A stretch of 64,000 nucleotides of DNA from Aliivibrio finisterrensis (GTDB lineage Bacteria; Pseudomonadota; Gammaproteobacteria; Enterobacterales; Vibrionaceae). A program made the position numbers and the translations under genes. Of the stretch, positions 57,427 through 64,000 are shown one piece after another; position 1 is the stretch's first letter, and each line of letters begins with the position of its first letter. The notes under the pieces are model-generated. The model was not told the origin of the DNA. It saw nothing but the letters and a program-made list of their open reading frames with translations, and did no database searches. The stretch covers positions 1 to 64,000 of the forward strand of contig NZ_WBVP01000014.1 in assembly GCF_008933155.1 (NCBI RefSeq). The letters are read 5' to 3'.

Positions 57427-59778
57427 CTATTTAGATGCTTCAACACTAAAACCTTGAGGATCATTTTTAAGCGCCAAGGTTAATACTTCATCAATCCACT
57501 TAACTGGATGCACAGAAAGATCAGCAATTACATTTGCTGGAATTTCTTCTAAATCACGTGCATTATCCTTTGGAATAATGACAGTTTTAATACCACCACG
57601 ATGTGCTGCAAGCAATTTTTCTTTCAAGCCACCAATCGGCAGTACTTCGCCACGTAGGGTAATTTCACCTGTCATTGCAACATCAGAACGAACCGGATTA
57701 CCTGTTAGGCTTGAAACGAGAGCAGTACACATGCCAATACCAGCACTTGGACCATCTTTTGGTGTAGCACCTTCAGGCACATGAACATGGATATCACGTT
57801 TCTCGTAGAAATCAGGATTAATACCTAGTTTTTCAGCACGAGTTCGTACTACTGTCATTGCTGCTTGGATAGACTCTTTCATTACATCGCCAAGTGAACC
57901 TGTGTAAGTTAACTTGCCTTTGCCAATCATAGATTCTGCTTCAATTGTCAGTAAATCACCGCCAACTTCAGTCCATGCTAAACCAACGACTTGACCGATA
58001 CGATCTTCATCATCCGCTTTGCCATAATCACAACGTTGAACACCTAAGAAATCTTTTAAATTCTCTTGATTTATTGTGACTTTCTTAATGGTTTTATCCA
58101 ATAAGATTTGTTTTACCGCTTTACGGCAAAGTTTAGAAATTTCACGCTCTAAACTACGCACACCAGCTTCACGAGTGTAGTAACGGATGATACCCATAAT
58201 GGCTGAATCATCAATTTCAATCTCATTTGCTTTTAAGCCATTACGTTTAATTTGTTTATCCAACAAATGGCTTTTGGCAATGTTTAGCTTTTCATCTTCG
58301 GTATAACCCGACAGACGAATTACTTCCATACGATCCAATAATGGACCAGGAATATTCATTGAGTTAGACGTTGCTACAAACATAACATCGGATAAATCGT
58401 AATCCACTTCTAAATAGTGATCGCTAAATGCACTGTTTTGTTCTGGATCAAGTACTTCTAGTAATGCTGATGCAGGATCACCACGCATATCAGATGACAT
58501 CTTATCGATTTCATCCAATAGGAAAAGTGGGTTCTTTACTTCAACTTTAGAAAGTTTTTGGATTAGTTTACCTGGTAATGAACCAATGTAAGTACGACGG
58601 TGACCACGAATTTCGGCTTCATCGCGAACACCACCTAAAGCCATACGTGTATATTTACGGCCAGTCGCTTTAGCAATAGATTGACCAAGTGACGTTTTAC
58701 CAACACCAGGAGGGCCAACTAAACATAAGATTGGACCTTTAAGTTTCGTTACTCGGTTTTGTACTGCTAAATATTCAAGAATACGTTCTTTAACACGCTC
58801 TAAACCATAATGGTCTGCGTTTAAGATTTCTTCTGCTTTCGCTAAATCTTTTTTCACTTTTGAGCGTTTAAACCAAGGCACGCCAACCATACAATCGATG
58901 TAGCTGCGAACCACGGTTGCTTCAGCAGACATTGGAGACATCATCTTCAATTTTTGAAGCTCTTGTTCTGCTTTTTCTTGAGCTTCTTTTGGCATTTTAG
59001 CATCTACAATTTTTTGTTGTAGAGCTTCAAATTCATCAGGAGCATCATCCAAATCACCAAGTTCTTTTTGAATTGCTTTCATTTGCTCATTCAAATAGTA
59101 CTCGCGTTGGCTTTTTTCCATCTGCTTTTTAACACGACCACGGATACGTTTTTCAATTTGTAATAAATCGATTTCCGATTCCATCATGCTCATTAAAAAC
59201 TCTAAGCGAGCGATAACATCAGTAAGCTCTAACACTTCCTGCTTATCAACTAATTTTAGTGGCATATGAGCGGCAATCGTATCAGCAAGACGCGCTGCAT
59301 CTTCAATCCCATTAAGCGAAGTTAATACTTCAGGTGGGATTTTTTTGTTTAATTTGATAAAGCCTTCAAATTGATTAATTGCAGATCGCATAATCACTTC
59401 TTGCTCGGCGTCATCAATAATTGGAGTCAGCAAAAACTCAGCATCTGCTGTAAAGAAATCAGCCTCTAAAAACTGATGAATTTTTGCACGTTGTTGACCT
59501 TCAACTAATACTTTTACTGTGCCATCAGGCAATTTTAATAATTGTAATATTGTCGCAATTGTACCAACACCGTGTAAATCATCTAATTGTGGCTCTTCTT
59601 TAGCTGCTTCTTTTTGTGCCACAAGTAGAACTTGTTTATTCTGCTCCATTGCCGCTTCTAGACAACGAATCGATTTTTCACGGCCCACAAACAGTGGAAT
59701 TACCATATGCGGATACACCACTACATCACGTAATGGTAGAACTGGTATCTCAATGCGCTCGGAACGCTCCAGGTTCAT
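57427..59778 (-). CDS. lon: ATP-dependent protease Lon
   Basis: Degrades misfolded and regulatory proteins. The ATG ending at 59778 gives MNLERSERIEIPVLPLRDVVVYP; a longer frame to 59799 has no matching residues in the family. N-terminal substrate domain, AAA+ with GPPGVGKTSLGQS, and the protease dyad Ser678 (PKDGPSAG) and Lys721 (GGLKEK), by numbering from this start. It is 783 residues. A sigma-32-like promoter precedes it. Confidence 0.97.
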   Translation of the reverse strand: MNLERSERIEIPVLPLRDVVVYPHMVIPLFVGREKSIRCLEAAMEQNKQVLLVAQKEAAKEEPQLDDLHGVGTIATILQLLKLPDGTVKVLVEGQQRAKIHQFLEADFFTADAEFLLTPIIDDAEQEVIMRSAINQFEGFIKLNKKIPPEVLTSLNGIEDAARLADTIAAHMPLKLVDKQEVLELTDVIARLEFLMSMMESEIDLLQIEKRIRGRVKKQMEKSQREYYLNEQMKAIQKELGDLDDAPDEFEALQQKIVDAKMPKEAQEKAEQELQKLKMMSPMSAEATVVRSYIDCMVGVPWFKRSKVKKDLAKAEEILNADHYGLERVKERILEYLAVQNRVTKLKGPILCLVGPPGVGKTSLGQSIAKATGRKYTRMALGGVRDEAEIRGHRRTYIGSLPGKLIQKLSKVEVKNPLFLLDEIDKMSSDMRGDPASALLEVLDPEQNSAFSDHYLEVDYDLSDVMFVATSNSMNIPGPLLDRMEVIRLSGYTEDEKLNIAKSHLLDKQIKRNGLKANEIEIDDSAIMGIIRYYTREAGVRSLEREISKLCRKAVKQILLDKTIKKVTINQENLKDFLGVQRCDYGKADDEDRIGQVVGLAWTEVGGDLLTIEAESMIGKGKLTYTGSLGDVMKESIQAAMTVVRTRAEKLGINPDFYEKRDIHVHVPEGATPKDGPSAGIGMCTALVSSLTGNPVRSDVAMTGEITLRGEVLPIGGLKEKLLAAHRGGIKTVIIPKDNARDLEEIPANVIADLSVHPVKWIDEVLTLALKNDPQGFSVEASK

Positions 59779-59815
59779 ATTCTTCTCTCTTTCCGTCAAT
59801 ATCTATAGAAATAAT

Positions 59816-59841
59816 ATGGGGGCAAGTCGCTAAGAATCAAC
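59816..59841 (-). promoter_or_regulatory. Sigma-32-like heat-shock promoter of lon
   Basis: On the minus strand, -10 CCCCAT (59816-59821) with a 13-base spacer to GTTGATT (59835-59841), a partial match to CTTGAAA. The -10 match is strong and the -35 is weak. It lies about 40 bases upstream of the lon ATG. Confidence 0.55.
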
Positions 59842-59861
59842 ATTATTTTCAATTAAAAATA

Positions 59862-59887
59862 AAAAAGGAGGCCAATGCCTCCTTTTT
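59862..59887. terminator. Terminator between clpX and lon
   Basis: GGAGGC (59867-59872), loop CAAT, GCCTCC (59877-59882), flanked by five As and five Ts, so usable on both strands. It lies about 23 bases beyond the clpX stop and just upstream of the lon promoter. Confidence 0.88.
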
Positions 59888-59909
59888 GTCTATTTATTAG
59901 CTAAATACG

Positions 59910-61196
59910 CTATTCTGCAGATATTGCTTTTGATTCTGTATTTTCAAACATTAATAGCGGTTCTGATTCGCCATTAATTACAGATTCATCGATAACTACC
60001 TTAGAAACGCCTTCTTTTGACGGCAATTCATACATAGTATCCAATAATACTGCTTCCAAGATTGAACGAAGACCACGAGCACCTGTTTTACGATCCATTG
60101 CTTTTTTCGCAATCGCTTTTAATGCGTCTTCACGGAATTCAAGTTCTGCGCCTTCTAAATCAAATAATGCACCATATTGCTTAGTTAATGCATTTTTAGG
60201 TTGGCTTAGTATTTGAACTAAAGCTTCTTCATCTAGCTCAGTCAGAGTTGTAGTTACTGGTAAACGACCAATAAATTCAGGGATCAGACCAAATTTAACA
60301 AGATCTTCTGGTTCAATTTGCTTAAATAGATCACCGATGGTTGCTTTATCATCTTTTGAACGAACTTCAGCAGCAAAGCCAATGCCCGTACCAGTAGCAA
60401 CACGTTGCTCAATCACTTTATCTAAGCCAGCAAATGCACCACCACAGATAAACAAGATCTTAGAAGTATCTACTTGTAAAAACTCTTGCTGTGGATGCTT
60501 TCGGCCACCTTGAGGTGGTACTGACGCAATAGTACCTTCAATCAATTTCAATAGTGCTTGCTGAACACCTTCACCAGATACATCTCGTGTAATTGATGGG
60601 TTTTCAGACTTACGAGAAATTTTGTCAATTTCATCGATATATACAATGCCACGCTCTGCTTTTGCAGGGTCGTAATCGCATTTTTGTAGTAGCTTTTGAA
60701 TGATGTTTTCAACATCTTCACCTACATAACCCGCTTCTGTTAATGTGGTTGCATCCGCCATTGTAAACGGTACATCCAAGAAACGCGCTAGAGTCTCAGC
60801 AAGCAGTGTTTTACCACTACCTGTTGGTCCGATAAGAAGGATATTACTTTTACCAAGCTCTACGCCATCTTTTGTAGTGTCGCCATTACGTAAACGCTTG
60901 TAGTGATTATATACGGCAACCGCTAGTACTTTTTTCGCATGCTCTTGACCAATAACATAGTCATCTAAATGCGCACGAATATTTTGCGGTGTCGGTAATG
61001 CTTCACTACTCTCTTTTGGAGACAGAGTATTATCTTTTAGCTCTTCGCGAATAATGTCGTTACATAAATCAACGCACTCATCACAAACATAAACAGAAGG
61101 ACCTGCAATTAGTTTACGAACTTCATGCTGGCTTTTTCCGCAAAAAGAGCAATATAGTAACTTTCCACTATTTTCGTCTTTACGCTTGTCTGTCAT
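59910..61196 (-). CDS. clpX: ClpXP unfoldase subunit ClpX
   Basis: AAA+ unfoldase that feeds ClpP. N-terminal zinc finger with Cys16, Cys19, Cys38 and Cys41. Walker A is [15 protein letters not shown], Walker B is YIDEIDKI, and the pore loop is GYVGEDVEN. It is 428 residues. It lies 86 bases after clpP. Confidence 0.98.
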   Translation of the reverse strand: MTDKRKDENSGKLLYCSFCGKSQHEVRKLIAGPSVYVCDECVDLCNDIIREELKDNTLSPKESSEALPTPQNIRAHLDDYVIGQEHAKKVLAVAVYNHYKRLRNGDTTKDGVELGKSNILLIGPTGSGKTLLAETLARFLDVPFTMADATTLTEAGYVGEDVENIIQKLLQKCDYDPAKAERGIVYIDEIDKISRKSENPSITRDVSGEGVQQALLKLIEGTIASVPPQGGRKHPQQEFLQVDTSKILFICGGAFAGLDKVIEQRVATGTGIGFAAEVRSKDDKATIGDLFKQIEPEDLVKFGLIPEFIGRLPVTTTLTELDEEALVQILSQPKNALTKQYGALFDLEGAELEFREDALKAIAKKAMDRKTGARGLRSILEAVLLDTMYELPSKEGVSKVVIDESVINGESEPLLMFENTESKAISAE

Positions 61197-61282
61197 TTGC
61201 TAACCTCTTAAACGTTGCCTTTATGCTGTAAGTTTATACTAACTTACCTTCTTTGCTGTAAACGTTACTGCTTTTTTATTAA

Positions 61283-61906
61283 TTAGTCACGCTTATTTAA
61301 CACAGCATCTACAAGACCGTATTTCACTGCATCATCTGCTGCCATGAAATTATCACGATCTGTATCTTTTTCGATCACTTCTAAAGGCTGACCTGTATGC
61401 TCTGCAAGCAATGTATTCAACTTCTTCTTAATCGTTAAGATTTCTTGAGCATGAATTTGAATATCTGATGCTTGACCTTGGAAGCCGCCAAGTGGTTGGT
61501 GAATCATCACACGAGAGTTAGGCAGAACATAACGTTTGCCTGGTGCGCCACCTGCAAGTAAGAAAGCGCCCATAGAGCATGCTTGACCCATACATACTGT
61601 ACTCACATTTGGCTTAATGAACTGCATTGTGTCATAAATAGACATACCTGCAGTCACAGAACCACCTGGAGAGTTTATGTATAGGAAGATATCCTTATCT
61701 GGGTTTTCAGACTCAAGGAAAAGCAACTGAGCCACAACTAAGTTGGCCATGTGATCTTCAACTTGACCTGTTAAAAAGATAACACGCTCTTTTAACAGAC
61801 GGGAATAAATATCATACGAACGCTCACCACGTGAAGTTTGCTCAACAACCATAGGAACAAGTGCATCCATAATAGAAGGCATTGCATTGTTTTCTTGATA
61901 GCTCAT
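61283..61906 (-). CDS. clpP: ClpP protease subunit
   Basis: Serine protease ring. Catalytic triad Ser111 ([14 protein letters not shown]), His136 (MIHQPLGG) and Asp185 (DTDRDNF), the same numbers as in E. coli. It is 207 residues including the short propeptide. It is transcribed with clpX and lies downstream of tig. Confidence 0.98.
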   Translation of the reverse strand: MSYQENNAMPSIMDALVPMVVEQTSRGERSYDIYSRLLKERVIFLTGQVEDHMANLVVAQLLFLESENPDKDIFLYINSPGGSVTAGMSIYDTMQFIKPNVSTVCMGQACSMGAFLLAGGAPGKRYVLPNSRVMIHQPLGGFQGQASDIQIHAQEILTIKKKLNTLLAEHTGQPLEVIEKDTDRDNFMAADDAVKYGLVDAVLNKRD

Positions 61907-61927
61907 AACCGTATCCCTTATAAAATA

Positions 61928-61959
61928 AATGGTCCGAATGACGCTTCATTCGGACCATT
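61928..61959 (-). terminator. Terminator between tig and clpP
   Basis: AATGGTCCGAATGA (61928-61941), loop CGCT, TCATTCGGACCATT (61946-61959): a perfect 14-pair stem. On the minus strand a T-rich run follows. Partial read-through into clpPX is possible; the clpP start is 21 bases further on. Confidence 0.85.
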
Positions 61960-62011
61960 ATTAGCAGATCTTGTGAAACTAAGTCAACTAACTACTTAAT
62001 TAAATTAAAAA

Positions 62012-63310
62012 TTAAGCAGGTTGTTGATTCATTAGTTCGTTAAAGCCAACTTCTTTTGCAGAAACTTGTGCTTTAGCAAGGATTGCATCGATAGCTTGTT
62101 CTTCTAGAGCAACATTACGCATGTTGTTCATCATTTGCTCATTACCTTCGTAGTAAGCAACAACTTCTGTTGGATCTTCGTATGCAGAAGCCATTTCGTT
62201 GATAAGTGCTTTCACTTTCTCATCATCCGCTTTTAGCTCTTCAGTCTTGATTACTTCACCAAGAAGAAGACCAACAACTACGCGACGTTTAGCTTGTTCT
62301 TCGAACAATTCACGTGGAAGTTCAGGAGCTGTGTCAGCGTTGCCGCCAAAACGTTGAACTGCTTGTTGACGTAGTACTTCAACTTCTTGTTCAATAAGAG
62401 CAGAAGGAACGTCGATGTTGTTTTGCTCAACTAAACCGTTGATAGCTTGTTCTTTGATCTTGTTTTTAACAGCTTGAGCTAATTCACGCTCCATGTTCTT
62501 ACGAACTTCAGCTTTAAGACCTTCAACGCCACCTTCAGCACCAAACTTAATAACGAACTCGTCGTTTAGTTCAGGAAGTTCACGAGCTTCAACTTTAACT
62601 ACAGTGATAGCAAATTGTGCCGCTTTACCTTTTAGGTTTTCTGCGTGGTAATCTTCTGGGAAGTTAACGTCAATAGTTACTTCTTCGCCAGCTTTCTTAC
62701 CTTTGATACCATCTTCAAATCCAGGGATCATACGACCTTGACCCATTTCTAGTGGGAAGTTATCAGCTTTACCGCCTTCAAACTCTTCACCATCGATAGA
62801 ACCAACGAAGTTGATTGTAGCGCGAGTACCGTCTTCAGCAGCAACGTCAGCCTCAGCCCAAGTAGACTGTTGCTTACGTAGTGTTTCTAGCATTTCAGCT
62901 ACGTCTTCGTCTTTAACTTCAACTTGTGGTTTTTCAACAACAACTTTGTCTAGGCCTTGAAGTGTTACTTCTGGGTAGATTTCAAATGTTGCAGTGAATA
63001 CTAAATCTTGACCTTCAGCAAATTCTACTGGTGCGAATGTTGGAGCGCCAGCTGGGTTGATTTTGTCTTTAATGATCGCTTCAATGAAGTGACGTTGCAT
63101 AACTTCACCCATTTTGTCGTTACGAACTGCACTACCGTACATTTTAGCAACCATCTTCATTGGCACTTTACCTTTACGGAAGCCATCAAAGCGACGATTT
63201 TTAGCGATATTAAGAAGCTCAGCATTTACAGCGTCTTCAATGTTTGCCGCTGGTACAGTAATAGTTAGAACGCGCTCTAGGCCTTCTTTAGTTTCAACAG
63301 TAACTTGCAT
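62012..63310 (-). CDS. tig: Trigger factor (ribosome-associated chaperone)
   Basis: Ribosome-bound folding factor and prolyl isomerase. The N-terminal ribosome-binding domain contains [11 protein letters not shown]. The FKBP-like domain (about 150-245) has [19 protein letters not shown] features. The C-terminal chaperone arm follows. It is 432 residues, as in E. coli. It is first of the tig-clpP-clpX-lon cluster. Confidence 0.98.
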   Translation of the reverse strand: MQVTVETKEGLERVLTITVPAANIEDAVNAELLNIAKNRRFDGFRKGKVPMKMVAKMYGSAVRNDKMGEVMQRHFIEAIIKDKINPAGAPTFAPVEFAEGQDLVFTATFEIYPEVTLQGLDKVVVEKPQVEVKDEDVAEMLETLRKQQSTWAEADVAAEDGTRATINFVGSIDGEEFEGGKADNFPLEMGQGRMIPGFEDGIKGKKAGEEVTIDVNFPEDYHAENLKGKAAQFAITVVKVEARELPELNDEFVIKFGAEGGVEGLKAEVRKNMERELAQAVKNKIKEQAINGLVEQNNIDVPSALIEQEVEVLRQQAVQRFGGNADTAPELPRELFEEQAKRRVVVGLLLGEVIKTEELKADDEKVKALINEMASAYEDPTEVVAYYEGNEQMMNNMRNVALEEQAIDAILAKAQVSAKEVGFNELMNQQPA

Positions 63311-63661
63311 GTTTATATAAACCTCAAAATCGACTCAGGTTCTCTGAGTTTGCGACAAAAAATACGTGTCGCATCCTTGCGTTACAGGTCTAATAAAATA
63401 GAAACCGTAACCCCTATGATTCGTGATACCAATTGGGTATCTTCTTTTATCTGCTTAATATGAATAATAAGTAGATCGCGTACTTTAATTAAATAAAATA
63501 CGGCATTTAGCCAAGTGGCAAAATAAGACGCGATATTGTAGCGATCTGACCCATCTATGTCGAGACTCACTACACACGTTGATAATCTTTAATAAGAAAT
63601 TGGGCAATTGGTTAGTCTTTTCAACCCTTTTAACTGCTTTTTTTATTAAAAAAATTCATTT
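63311..63661. promoter_or_regulatory. tig leader and promoter region
   Basis: About 350 bases without a gene between hemH and tig. The tig side holds two adjacent hairpins (63333-63349 and 63351-63373), described separately, and GATACC/GGTATC at 63425-63441. No hemH terminator with a clear T run is visible. Confidence 0.55.
63333..63373 (-). other. Two tandem hairpins in the tig leader
   Basis: ACTCAG/CTGAGT (63333-63338 and 63344-63349) and TGCGACA/TGTCGCA (63351-63357 and 63367-63373). They lie 22-63 bases upstream of the tig start. Neither is followed by Ts, so they look like leader structures rather than terminators. Confidence 0.55.
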
Positions 63662-64000
63662 TTATGCTGAAATCTTACTTTTTACAATATCTGCCATCAT
63701 TTCAATATGTAATTCATCATCATTTAAACATGGAATAAAGGTGTATTTTTGACCACCAGCCTCCATAAATATCTCTTTACACTCTTCTGAAAGCTCTTCT
63801 AAGGTTTCTAAGCAATCAGACGAAAATGCAGGACTAATGATATCTAATGATTTAATTCCTTTTGGAGTAAGTTCAGTTAACATCTCTGAAGTATAAGGTT
63901 GCAACCACGCTTCTCGCCCAAAACGGGATTGATAGCTCATGCCTATTTGTTCAGATGTTAATCCTAATTCTTGAGCAAGCAATTCTGTCGTTCGTTCACA
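63662..64000 (-). CDS. hemH: Ferrochelatase HemH, C-terminal part (cut by window edge)
   Basis: Inserts iron into protoporphyrin IX. Only the last 113 residues are present. The frame stays open to the window edge and starts there with [30 protein letters not shown], conserved in the family, and the catalytic-region [14 protein letters not shown] are present. The start and the N-terminal half lie beyond 64000. Confidence 0.93.
   Translation of the reverse strand, partial: CERTTELLAQELGLTSEQIGMSYQSRFGREAWLQPYTSEMLTELTPKGIKSLDIISPAFSSDCLETLEELSEECKEIFMEAGGQKYTFIPCLNDDELHIEMMADIVKSKISA

Noticed and set aside
63382-63570. Minus-strand open frame in the tig leader region
   Set aside because: 62 codons with no recognisable motif or ribosome site, lying inside the tig leader. 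It is more likely untranslated.
1-64000. CRISPR arrays, tRNA, rRNA or prophage genes
   Set aside because: No spaced direct repeats, no tRNA-like cloverleaf with a T-loop GGTTCGAATCC-type core, and no phage structural genes were seen.

Overview
The window is a stretch of core chromosome from a marine gamma-proteobacterium of the Vibrionaceae. AT-rich DNA, SeqA, RfaH, a 148-residue Fur, and the blocks minCDE-rnd-fadD, feoABC-tfoR-tfoS-mepM-znuABC-suc-sdh-gltA and tig-clpPX-lon-hupB-ppiD point to Aliivibrio (A. fischeri group), although no species marker is present. I see no rRNA, tRNA, CRISPR array, intact insertion sequence, prophage or plasmid origin. Nearly all genes are recognisable housekeeping genes.

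Layout. 0.1-3.3 kb: a murein transglycosylase with ycgL, then minCDE. 3.4-11 kb, minus strand: rnd, fadD, an alpha/beta hydrolase, a Slp-type lipoprotein, a small hypothetical gene, tsaB and the Fe-S helicase gene yoaA. 11.2-13.5 kb: purU, a second hydrolase, and a decayed group II intron reverse transcriptase. 13.5-24.3 kb: the ferrous iron operon feoABC, a structured intergenic RNA that by position is TfoR, the membrane regulator TfoS of the chitin-competence pathway, the peptidoglycan peptidase mepM, and znuA/znuCB with a Zur box. 24.4-24.8 kb: a chemoreceptor fragment. 24.9-36.2 kb: sucDCBA and sdhBADC on the minus strand, divergent from gltA. 36.3-42.3 kb: ybgI, pgm-seqA, ybfF, a DUF2788 gene, fldA, a DUF4442 gene and fur. 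42.3-48.4 kb: glnS and the N-acetylglucosamine genes nagE and nagA-nagC. 48.5-54.3 kb: a CPA2 antiporter, asnB, rfaH and a peptide transporter. 54.4-64 kb, minus strand: comEA, ppiD, hupB, lon, clpX, clpP, tig and the cut 3' end of hemH.

How the genes connect. Chitin use appears twice. NagE, NagA and NagC import and deacetylate N-acetylglucosamine and sense its phosphate. TfoS and TfoR turn chitin oligosaccharides into competence. ComEA-type DNA uptake is encoded at 54.4 kb. Metal supply is also represented: Feo and Fur for iron, Znu for zinc. The suc, sdh and gltA genes give half of the TCA cycle. The last 8 kb is the trigger factor/ClpXP/Lon/HU/PpiD protein quality-control cluster.

The most noteworthy non-routine features are the tfoR-tfoS locus (a pseudokinase-like domain inside TfoS, and ACGTCAA repeats upstream of tfoR), the intron reverse-transcriptase remnant, the receptor fragment that has lost its signalling tip, a perfect 25-base palindrome between seqA and ybfF, and a CRP-like 14-mer shared by the fadD and nagE promoters. 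I found no convincing previously undescribed system.
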